The position numbers and the translations under genes are program-made. 64,000 bases of DNA from Manduca sexta. Taxonomy: Eukaryota > Arthropoda > Insecta > Lepidoptera > Sphingidae. Position 1 is the first letter of the stretch. Each line of letters opens with the position of its first letter. The stretch is from assembly GCF_014839805.1 (NCBI RefSeq), contig NC_051138.1:3098983-3162982 (forward strand). Reading direction: 5' to 3'. Below, in pieces: positions 45,301 through 57,300 of this stretch. Under the pieces are notes generated by a model. That model saw nothing but the letters and a program-made list of their open reading frames with translations. It searched no databases and was not told the DNA's origin.

Positions 45301-48300
45301 GAATCATGCAAAGTGGCAATCCAAAGTCTCTGCCTGCCCCTATGGGATTGAGGCGTGATATTATACATGTATTTATGCATTTAATGCCAATATTTTTCGG
45401 AACTAAAAACGTACAGTACGACGGTGTCGAACTTTCACATAAATTAAATTCGTATATAGAATACGTGGAAACATAGCAATACATTAACAGCGAGCGCTAT
45501 AAATTGGAAGGGTGCGTTGCAAAGGCCACGCGTCAGGAGTCTGGGACGATAGAAACTTAACAAGAAATAATGACAGTAAGAAGTTCCAAACTTTCCGATA
45601 AAAATGTACACGAAAATTATAGTTTATGCCAGTTACGACTCTGAAGAATTATATTTATCTATATTTCCAATAAAATATTATTGTTCATTAATAATGCTGG
45701 CAACAAATATATTTCACTTTCAAATGAAAAGTGACAAATGCATACTTAGAAAAAAATCGTCATAATATAGGATTTCGAGTCGCATTTTAGACTCAGACGG
45801 TATCCAGGAAGACAGCCCAGCATAATTCTAGCGACTACCGAGAAGCACAACACCTCCCAGCAAACATTGATATAATCATTATATTGAGCAAGGATAAAAA
45901 CAAACATTAAGGCTCTTTATCACCACTAATAAACTTAATAACAACGTACTCTGAGCTGAATTAAACGCAGTAACATGAGATAGGTTTAATACGAAGTAAT
46001 TCGATACTGGTTGAACAAAAAGACACTTAATATTTATTGACCTGGCACTGATTACACCAGATCAATACTAGTGTAAAGAAGTTTGTTTGTAACGAGTAAT
46101 ACTGATTCTGTAATTTCTTTCACTGATAAAAAGCTATATTTTTGTATAAGGAGATATTTATTTTGATTATATTATTTTTATTTCTACAAACGACTTTCGT
46201 GGAGAGCTAAAAGCAAATGATTTGCAGATTTAAAGACATTTCTGTGAAGGATAGAACAAGAAACAGTTAATAAAAATGATCTATAAAGTGATATTTAAAA
46301 CGCGACTTGGAAGAGTATCATTACTAACCGAACTGAGCAGAGTAATCTGGATTACTCCCGCAATTGATAATTAGCGCTCAACCTATTATCGTTTCGTAAT
46401 AAGTAAAGAAAAAAAAATATTTCTATCTCCAGCAGATAGCCATGCTGTAGCCAATTTTGTCTACAGCATGATTAAATCACTCGAACTTAGCGCCTCAAAT
46501 AAAAATTATAATATCAAATAAAACTCATGAAAAATATAACTCCATATCTTTACGAATATATCAAAAACTCAATTAATATAAACACAATGTATCCGCTAAC
46601 AAACTAGCATCCCAATGCCGTACAAACTTTGTACATTCACAATATCTCCGATGCAGAGTTATGCCGGCTCTCATTTCGAATTGCGACGAGGACCAACTCC
46701 CGAGCGTATTCCACTTGTTATAAAGCGATATAAATCCACACGAATGCAATTCCGCATCAAGCAAGTTTAATTCCCAGATCAAATTCAGTCACCGCAATGA
46801 TAGTGAAAAATTACTATTTATGTCATTAATGTAGATTGTTAGTGAAAAGCAGAAACCACAACCTCGATAAATGCCTAACCACAGCGCTATATGCTGTCGC
46901 CTATATAATATTGTAGTAAGTAGGTATATACGCGTCAAGTTGGAACGTCACCCTGTTCGTTAATGAATGGAAATTATGGAATGGATATGAAAATTATATT
47001 TTTATTAGTTAGGCTTATACCGTTGTATTTTTATTTTATCCAGCTAAGAAGAGTCTAAGGAACTTGATATAATATTTTGGTTAATTGATGTTTGATTACC
47101 CAATCGTTTTAAGCTAAAAATAGGTTTAAGGCGATACCTCAAGGTCCATTTTCATACATTTTGTTTCACCTTTAATCTGGGTAACTAAACAAGTATTGGC
47201 AAGTAAAGAATTTAAATTCACGTCTAGTTAGTGATTAGTTATCGCAGTTGAAAGAAAAACGTAAAAATAATTAATAATCATGGATATTTCGGCCTTTAAA
47301 ATTTAATATGACGAAATTTTAAAGGCCGAAATATCCATGTCCAATACTTGTTTAGTTACCCAGATTAAAGGTGAAACAAAATGTATGAAAATGGACCTTG
47401 AGGTATCGCCTTAAACAAAATGATTATATAATTTACATACGTAGTCTATCTAGTTCACACCTTATCCTGAGCTCTAAAGCTCTGATTTCGAACTTCTACG
47501 ATCTTCATTCTCTATGCTACAACAATTGGCAGCTAAATTCGTATTCATAAACATGAATAAGGCGTATATAACATTTAATTTCCGCAAACCGCTGACCAAA
47601 TCTAACACATAAAAATTATGCAGGAATGCCGTCTTAATACATTTATTATTATTATTAAAAATAATATGAGCAGTGTCGACCTTCGGGCGAAGGTTTCTTT
47701 CACGCATCAACAATGGTCGAATTAAAGGTAAATCACTGATTCGCACGCGACGCGCTGTGTGCGCCGTAAGTTGTGTGAATGGTGACATCACGGTACTGCT
47801 CAGGTCTACCATCACATACTGGATAAAGATGTTAAACCTTTTTCGATAATTTTATATATAATTTTTAATACCATGTTTTTTAATTCATTCGAATGGACAA
47901 CAGCTTTTTTTAGCTGTCGTTGATTCTAAAAGATGTTAAACCTCTTTTCGGCAATTTTATTAATTTTTGAATATCATATTTTTATTTATTCGTAATAGTT
48001 TTTTGGCTGCCGAGGATTCTAAACATTTGAGCGTATTCATTACAATATCTTAATCCATCTATAAACCTGGTTTGTTTAACAAAATAGCAAGTTATTAAAA
48101 TAAGATTTACAACATTGATATTAATTATAGAAGACTCGTTCTGATCAATGCTATAACTTATCAAATCCGTGGTAACGTAATGAGTTTTTAAATATATTTT
48201 GGTTGAATAATGTCAAGTTCTGAGAAATCAATTGGTTTCATTAAACTCTTATACAAATGCCATATTTATCAATAATCTTACACCATACTGATAGTATTGC

Positions 48301-51300
48301 TCCTATATCTTGTATGATCGTTGGTATGTAATGCTGAGGCCAATCATACTTATATTATAAATGCGAAAGTTTGTGAGAATGGATTTATTTATGTATGTTC
48401 CTCTTTCAGAAAAAAATACTGAACGGATTTGGATGTAACTTTACAGTAATATTGGTACAATTTATAATGATTTTGTGTAATTTGGTAATAATATAACGAT
48501 ACATATCAAGTGTGAAAAAATATTGCTATCTTGGCGTACGATGCCTAAACCGTTGGAGTTGGACAAAGATGATTTACTGTAGGATTGGTTGTCTTCAATA
48601 GTTCTAAATAAAATTCCGCGAAAGCATATATCTACATTTTATGTGGAAGCCACTATGACCAAAATAGTGAGCCGTAAATATAATTAAATCAGGGGCCTTG
48701 TTCTCTATCCCGCACGTTATTTTGACAGCGTGTAACAAGCACGTAACACAACGCATCATGTTTAGGACTATAGAAATTTGGCTTACAGAATACCATTCCA
48801 CGCACATTTCTCGAAGATAACATGACACGGCCGCGTTACGCGTTTACACTATCATACAGAATAAGGGCCCTGATACTATTTTTGGAGTGACCTTTATCCC
48901 GGAAAACTCCGTCACGAGGGCGAAGCCGTGAACAAAAGCTATTATGATCTATTTTTATTAGTTATCGCATTTATCAAATCATCGATAAAATTTATAAATT
49001 ATAAATTTAATTAAAACTATAAATAGCCCTTGACAAAAAAGCTCGAAAATGTAAAAAATAACATGTGTTTCATTGTCGTTTATTACAAGTACCTAGTAAT
49101 ATTTTAACCAAAGTTCGTTGCTTCGGGACACAGCTAAAGAAGTATTATTATCGCCTGTTCGGGGTTTGGTCTCCCATATACAACAAAATCACTCATATAA
49201 TTAAGTCTGGGGTGAGTAGAAACCCCAGTATCACTTCACCCGACCCGGGGATCGAACCCACGACCTGAACACTAGCCGTGCCATAATACCTACATCATAG
49301 AACTACCCCACAAAGGCAATCATTATTGTAATACCAAAGCATAATATTCAAATATGATCAAACAGTAATTATTTTTTAAACAAAAATTACGTGACATTTA
49401 AATTGCATCCATGTGAAGCAAGGACGGGCCGCTAGCATATTGTTACGCGATAATACAGGACCAGGTTCTAAGTGAAGTCATAATTATACATTGTCAAGAC
49501 GTGAGACTATTGGGGCCTTTTGTCTATGCCACACGTTATTTTGACTGCGCAACAAGCACATAACGCACCGCGTCGCGTTTAATATGATAGAATTTATACA
49601 GAATTCCATTCCACGCTAATTTCATGAAGATAACGTAACACAGTCGTGTTAAGAGTTTACACCGTCATCTATAAATATTATAAAACAAAGTCCCCTTTTC
49701 TATCTGTCTGTATGTATCTATCGATTTTCTCAAAATCTACTCAACGGTTTTTTTATGAAATGTTTGAAGATAGTTTATGACCATGCAAAGGTTATAGGCT
49801 ATCTATCCCGGGAAAATATATAGTGGCTCTTTTATCCTGGAAAACTCCTTCACGCGAGCAAAGCCGTTAGCAATAGCTAGTAGAGAATAAGAAAGAAAAG
49901 AAGAACAACGTTTTTATTATTTCGCTACTCAAATTATTTACTTGAATTTAAATAAATTACGTTTAAACAAGCTTATTGAATGGTGATAACGGCGCCACTG
50001 GCACAAAATGGATGTAGGACTTATATTTTCATAATTACCCACCTTATATTAAAATAACATAAAACCAAACGCTTCAGTTTGAGTGCTTGAACCTTATAAA
50101 AGGTGACAGGAAACACCTAAACCTCAACCATTATGGATAATTGCATCTTCCATAGCGGCGCAGGTAGTTCGCAGACTACCCGCGACAATAGAAAAAGTGA
50201 AGATGGAAGATGTAAAAATGAACGAATTCCGTGATAAAAACCCCTTGGAATAAGCAGAATGTCCCAGATTATAAAAAAAAAATAGTGAACTACAACTACG
50301 GAAGCTACGTAATAATGTAAAACACATACCGGGAAGGAGCACTCGCCATCAGTAAGCCGGGGAATGTTCTCCTGTCAACCTCCACGGAAAATTCCCAATA
50401 TGTTCACCCTACAACCAAGTACAAGAATGGATAAAAGACGCATTCCCACGGGACAAACCGGCGAATTCAAAGATCACAACTACTCACCGAGTCACGTGCA
50501 TCGTAACAAAACGCTGCTAGTAGTCGGGTCACTGCCACTATGAAAACAGCAAAGCGACCCCAGCTGATCACTACGAACACTCCGTGGGGTTGTTAACCAA
50601 GTCTTCATAATTAACGAACTCTTGAGAAGTTTTAGGCTTTACGTCCTAACTCGCTTAGTGCTCCAGCGCAAGAGGGCAAACGGGGGTCGTTAACACTATA
50701 GTGTTGCCATTCCAGCACATTTGCGAACGACAATTTAAAAAATAGAACACGACTTATAAAAAAATCCAAATTATACTGACAAATTGTTATAAATTTATTA
50801 AAAACATTACACTAGCCGAGATATTTTTAAAACGTGTGCATAAATTATTATTAATTGATTTCAACAAAATACGTTTGGTAAACTGACAACACTGCGATCA
50901 CTTGCCAAACGCACGATTTATAGACAAAGGTGGCAGCATCAACCACACAGCTTTAAATCGATTTAATGTTAAAAATTAAGTAGGGTGTGGGGTTTGAAAA
51001 CCTTTACGTTCCAACCAAGAAGGTTTCAACTGTTACTTCTCGAAATAATAGCGACGCCGCGTTAGGCGTTTGACATGTTTTGATATTTGACTTCAATATT
51101 TATGCAATGCAGATTTTAAGCTTCAATAATTACGATCATGAACGTTAACAGTAGGTAAGGTGGCCACAGCATGAGAGGGTAGCTATTGTAGTAAAGAAAA
51201 GACAGCAGTTTTGATCAACGAAAGAAAATGCATGTTTACAACACATTTATAAGTTTTTACGCTTGCTAGAGATGTTAAACATTGCTATCCTACTAATCTA

Positions 51301-54300
51301 ATAATGCCGTGTACACACTGCCAAGAAAAATATTGCCTAGAAGCTCCTAACTTATTGCTATGGTCTATTAGTGTAAGAGGGTCATAAAAAAACTGCCATA
51401 AGTCACATTACATATGACGTAATGTTTGTTTTGCCGGTAAAGAAGAGACAGCTCCGCACAATTCATTGGTAATTCGCAGCGGGTAATCGGCATAATACTT
51501 GAATATTCTACTGTTTTTTTTTGTATATTCCATCGCAAATTCATGGAAAAACGGGCAATATTGATTTTTGTTCAATGCGTAGTTCGTGTCTGGTCAAAGA
51601 GATATGTAGTTATATTAATCAAATAAATAATAAGTTCACGAAAAAGTTTTGCATTTTATGAGATTATTATAATGTTATGTCTAACAAAAAACAATATGAG
51701 TGTCTACATGAATTTTGATGTTTGATATGGCACATTTAATGCCCAATAAATAATAATGATAAAGCAAAATCTTCCTTAATTGTGTAAGGTCTGTCTTTAA
51801 ATCTTTTTTACATTTTCGCAATAGATAATTAAAAAAATATTTTTCTAATGCCGACAGCATTAAACTTAGAAACTGTCGTAAAATGTACACTACCAAAGCA
51901 AACTGCTAATTACTGACAGCAGATTAAACATTTCTTCCTGGGCCCTAACATCCTATGCTATTGGTAAGTTTAACAGTTCGTAACAAGCACATAAACCTCA
52001 TCGCGTTTATGACATTTGAAATTGGCATACAAAATACCAATCCACTATAACCTCATGAGAATCACGTAACACTGTCATAGAGTAAGTAATTGAGTAAGGC
52101 CTCTGGACTGCATCTTTGATTAACTGAGACATAAACCTCGAAATAGTCAACGTCCAGGTGCATCAAAACCCCCTATCCACTAACCAATACGGTTTTAACT
52201 TCTGTAATGAATGTACTAGATACAAATGGCATAAATATAAGTAACAAATAAAAATCAAACCAATCACAACACTAAAACTATCTAAATGACCACAGTTATC
52301 AAAATTAACGATGTAATTAAAATAGTGTCGAAAAAAAAACGGAATGATTCCCACTGGACAAATTGTCCATGTTGAATGTCATGAGTAATTTAATGTAATT
52401 ATGATTTAATGAAAGCAAACGGACCACTTGGCTGTGTTCGCCTTCCCTAAGTGAAATTACACCTTACCGCGCCCCATAATTTCCCGTCATGGGCGACCGC
52501 AAAGTAATATAATACGAAGGGGCGACACTTAATGGTTTCATAACATGATATATCTCTAACGAACATGTGGACACGCCACCGCTCGTATGGTTTAGTTCGC
52601 ATTAATTTAGGAAATTTTATACTTATTTTCATAATGTGTCGAGCCGAGGGGAATCAGACTGAACAGCGCCAATTTCGTTAGAAATGAGGGTAATTTAAAA
52701 CTGATCTTAAAACGAAACAGTTATGTTTCTTTTTCATTGAACTTTTTTTAAGAAACCAAATAATTTTAAGTACGTCGTACGTCACCTGGGTCTCTTATTG
52801 AAAATCAACGCTACAATATCAGTCAGGCTGGTGCTGCAGCAAGGAGCCGAATGAGTTTCACAAAATGGCACCATGGGTTTACTCGTAGTATATTTCTATA
52901 TATTGTTTTTCGTTATTTTGTACATGTTATACTGTTAATATCCAAATAATAAAATATATTTTTTCTTTCTTTCATTTTATGTCTACAAATAGTAGTGCAG
53001 CGGCATGCAGTACTTTTACTGGTAAAAACGCTACTGACATGATGCTTGCTTTCGAGTAAATTTGATTATTAATTGCGTAAAAAATTTAATCTAATCCAGC
53101 TGTAATAACCACCCTGAAGTCATTATTCCCGTCATTCTTGTGAATGCGCTTGGGCAGTGACTAGCGATATAGTTTCCATAATCCTATATTAATTAATTAA
53201 TATTGACTTTCTAAAAACATGACGTAACTACATAAGGATTGTATAAATTAATGCAAAAAAATCTTTACAATAGACGACTGTCCAAAGTGATTGTCGCGTT
53301 TACGATTACTGTCCTGAATTCACATAATGTTGACCGGCAACTTTCGCGTTTATCCAGAGGTTTACAACATTTTTACATACAGATTATTATTGGAAGATTA
53401 TTATATCAGTATTCATTTTTGAATATAAATAAACAAAACACATTAATTTGATATCTAACTATAGAAGAAATTAATATTTTAAGGCAAACATAAAATATAA
53501 CAGGCGTTCTAAGAATTATATTAGACAAAGTGTCTTACCACTACGATCGAATAAACAGAACTCCCACATTTTCCAATTAATATTATTGGTTGCAGTATGT
53601 AGCGTGTAGGTAATGTTTATGTGACCTATTTGCAGTGACAGATATAGATCAAATGATAATAGCCGACAGTAGGTAATCTCACTAGTGGATTTCGAGTAAT
53701 TTCGACCAACTGCAGGCTCGTGAGTTCGAAACGAGATTACGTACTTAGGTACCACACAATTATTGCATCTCCGATAATCACGTTTATGCGCACGCAGTGG
53801 TAAATAACATTACGTGACGTGTTTTATGCGGAGGCGTTGTTGTCATAAAAAATAAAATTAATGTACCTATGGAAAATACGAGCCGAGAGCGAGTACCAAC
53901 AAAGGAAAGATGGATGGATCGCGTGAAAGACTAATGTCAAGGGATTGTATACTGAGATGACAGCTGAAAACATCACGCCGGTGGCACGTAGCGATATCAG
54001 CAGAGATATACTGACCATTGATCATATTTAGGCATTGTCAGAAGACATGCTTTACTGATACAATTTCAGCTCCAAGTGTCAAAATGTTAATGCACACATT
54101 TGTGTTACTCATCAATTCACTCAACAAGAGTTATGAAATATTCAAGATAGCAGCGTCCCGAAAATCAGTGTCCGACAACCAAAATTTGTAATCACCGAAA
54201 GCAATCATTTTTATAATTTAGTGATAGCTAGTCAGGGCCCTTATTCTGTATGATAGTGTAAACGCGTAACGCGACCGTGTCATGTTATCTTCGAGAAATG

Positions 54301-57300
54301 TGCATGGAATGGTATTCTGTAAGCCAAATTTCTATAATCCTAAACATGATGCGTTGTGTTACGTGCTTGTTACGCACTGTTAAAATAACGTGCGGGATAG
54401 AGAATAAGGCCCCTGTAAACACATCGTTATCATAACCAAGAAATTTACGTGTAAAATATTTAAAATCGTTTACATGACGACATGAAAAAAATGGTAAATT
54501 AAAATTCTTAGCTTAATTTAATTCATTCGTGAATTAAACATAATTATGTTATGAAAAGCTTTTTCCGCAGCATAATTTGCGTTAAATATCCAATTCCGTG
54601 CACATAAAACAGAAAGACTGTTTTGTATGAGCCCTCGACCCCGCGCCACCAGCCACTGCGCTCGACGCGGTTACATTCATAACTACAACGACTACTAACA
54701 AGTACTGTATAATAATCAACACCTATTGAAGTATTCTACTGACAGGTTTAGACTAGGTACTTGATTAAGATTGTTTTTTTTTTGTTGGTATCGAACGCCG
54801 GGGGAAACCTGCAAATGGAATAATTGAATGGATTAGCGACTGCAGAGCCCTGGAGTTGGGAGATTAGCTGGGAAGGATGTGTAGGGGAATGATAAAGAAA
54901 CCTCTTAGGATGGGAGGACGAGGGAATGCCAGGAAATGTTCGCGAGGCCTTACAGGCCGCAATGTGAAATGACAACCATGAGGTATATACACTTAACTGT
55001 GTGCCTAGGGCCGCGATGTCCCCCCGTGCATGGGCGTGTATTCGGTGTGGAGACCGAGCGAACAAGAATTGCCTCCAATATTAAGATGGGTTAGGTTTTT
55101 GTACAAGTCTAAACATTGTATCACTAACTTATTTTTGGAGAACTGTATCCATTGTATTCAATTAAATCTTTACCAACAACGAAAGCTACTTTTTTTGGTA
55201 ACGAATAATTTTTAATTTCAACTAATTTCTCCGAACCAATTACGAGAATAAATTCAACGTTTATAATGCTAATTGTATATTTTTACAATATTCGTAGAAT
55301 TAATATAAAACATGGAGCAAATAAATTCTTGGCTACAAATCACGTGACGCGTTTTGGCAATACTTGTGCAGAATTACCCAGACTTGCGTTTAGCGCCAGG
55401 ATAGTCGGACTTTTAACGATTTTTAACGGTATCTCCGGGTAAATTAGACCAGTTTTCGACATTTTACTACCGCATTCTACTCTCGCAACCTGTTTGGTCG
55501 TTTAATTGTCCGATAAATTGGATGTGAATTCGGAATTCAAGCAATAAAAATCATCTGATAATGAGTATGATAACTGAGTAATGCAGAATTGTATTAATAT
55601 AAAGTTTATAGCTTTCAAGACCATTAGATCAAACTGTTATCTAAGCAATTGATACAATTTGTGAAATGAGGGAATTGATAACAGAAGCGATATCGCGTCA
55701 TTTATGTAATGAGAATTTGATAAGACTGTCAAATGAGTGTTGGGATGGCTTCGATTTCTTGGTAAGGCTAATATTATTATGAATTTTCTTTGGAAAAAAA
55801 TTATATAAATTTCCTGGGATTGTAAATGATGATTAATTTAACAATAGGCTCGGTAAACTAACAACACGAGACAGAAAACTCCACCTACCATGATGAAGTT
55901 ACAAATTCTGCCTACTTTTACAAGACATGAGCTTACATAATAAAAAATAATATTATCTAATTATATTATAATTACCTATTTAGAATAACATAGCAACAAG
56001 TGGTTACATGTTCAAATAATCATTTTAATAGCATAGCAACACAAACCACAAAACTGTCACAGTATTTATTGAAAGCTTTGGTAATAAAGTTCATTTCTGA
56101 TTTTCATCCTATTTATACACATTTATTTATTCGGTTTTCTGTAAATCATACACTGTTATATTTACAAAAAGAGAACTTGTAAAAAATAAGTTTAATTAGA
56201 TATTATTTTAAATGAGATAGCATTTATCTTAAAAATATTTGATACAATTACCTACAAAATATATGTTAAAAATAATAACTGTCCACTTACATGGGTACTT
56301 TAACAAATAAAATATTTTAGTGGTACAATTATTAATAGCATATACAGGAACATAATTAGATAGAAAAATATAGTATTCACTTACCTTTGGTACTTTTGCG
56401 TGGGCTCCAGTTCTCACATCCCTTATGGTGGCGATGTCCAGCATTTCCACCTCCATGTTCTGATCAGTCCAGAACATGAAGAACCCCTTGGAGTCCACCC
56501 GTAGGGTGACTGGGAGTCCAGTCCCTGAATCCTGATGGAAAAAATTTTTTTTTATGTTTTTTTTAATCATTATTAATAAGGATTAAAAATAACACTTGAG
56601 TGTGTATTTGAAATAATGAACACACCTTTGTAATCCTTTGTTCCTTTCTCAAATATGTGCTTTAACCAAGCAGCTATTTTCTAGCATTAATTATTCTTAC
56701 TATTAAATCTTAAAAATTCGTGAATCCTAATTTATTACTAAATTTTTACTCTTTATGTTAAAATTTTATGAAATAACATATGTACATAGAATACACACAG
56801 CTAAATAAATTTCATTTTTATTTACATTATATCTAAAAAATAATATTTGATAAAAAAAACTTTAATTAAGTAAGAGTGACTTTATTTAAATTGTATTTCA
56901 CAAATTCTTTTAAGAAATTGGATGTTTACCAATGTTTTATATTTACCTGCTTTATTAGATATTAATTGATCAATCGTGATATAACCTTTTAGTCATTTTT
57001 ATCAGGCCATAATAGGTATTTGTTTTGGTAAAAATAATATTTAATAATAATTTACTCTGATCTATTATGTATATGCTATAAAATAGTTCATAGTGACTAT
57101 TCATTTATAACATGAATATGAATGTTATTAAAAGCTGTCTTTCAATAACAATTATCAATTAAGATATCTTACTAGATATTATGCACTGTATATTTACAAT
57201 ATCATAAAAAATATATTTCCAATTTTAATCCTGAACTTTGTTTTATATTTTATGGAAATATTTATATAAATGTTGATCGTATAGTATCAAGAGAAAATAA

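Larger units (their letters stand above)
29600..56384 (-). other. PLC-beta intron 2 (26.8 kb)
   Basis: The largest intron, between two PH-region exons. It contains most of the mobile elements in the window: the TTA-flanked MITE, a (TA)n tract, the 816-bp decayed element at 33959-34776, palindromes at 35356-35512 and 47126-47414, SINEs at 35915-36238 and 49200-49319, a LINE remnant at 45060-45356 and several copies of a 183-bp MITE. GC-richer unassigned islands lie at 36240-36560, 41990-42180 and 50110-50720. No internal exon was recognised. Confidence 0.7.

Noticed and set aside
44999..45484. 161-codon minus-strand frame, the longest in the window
   Set aside because: It lies antisense to the degraded LINE ORF2 end on the plus strand; the sense strand explains the sequence.
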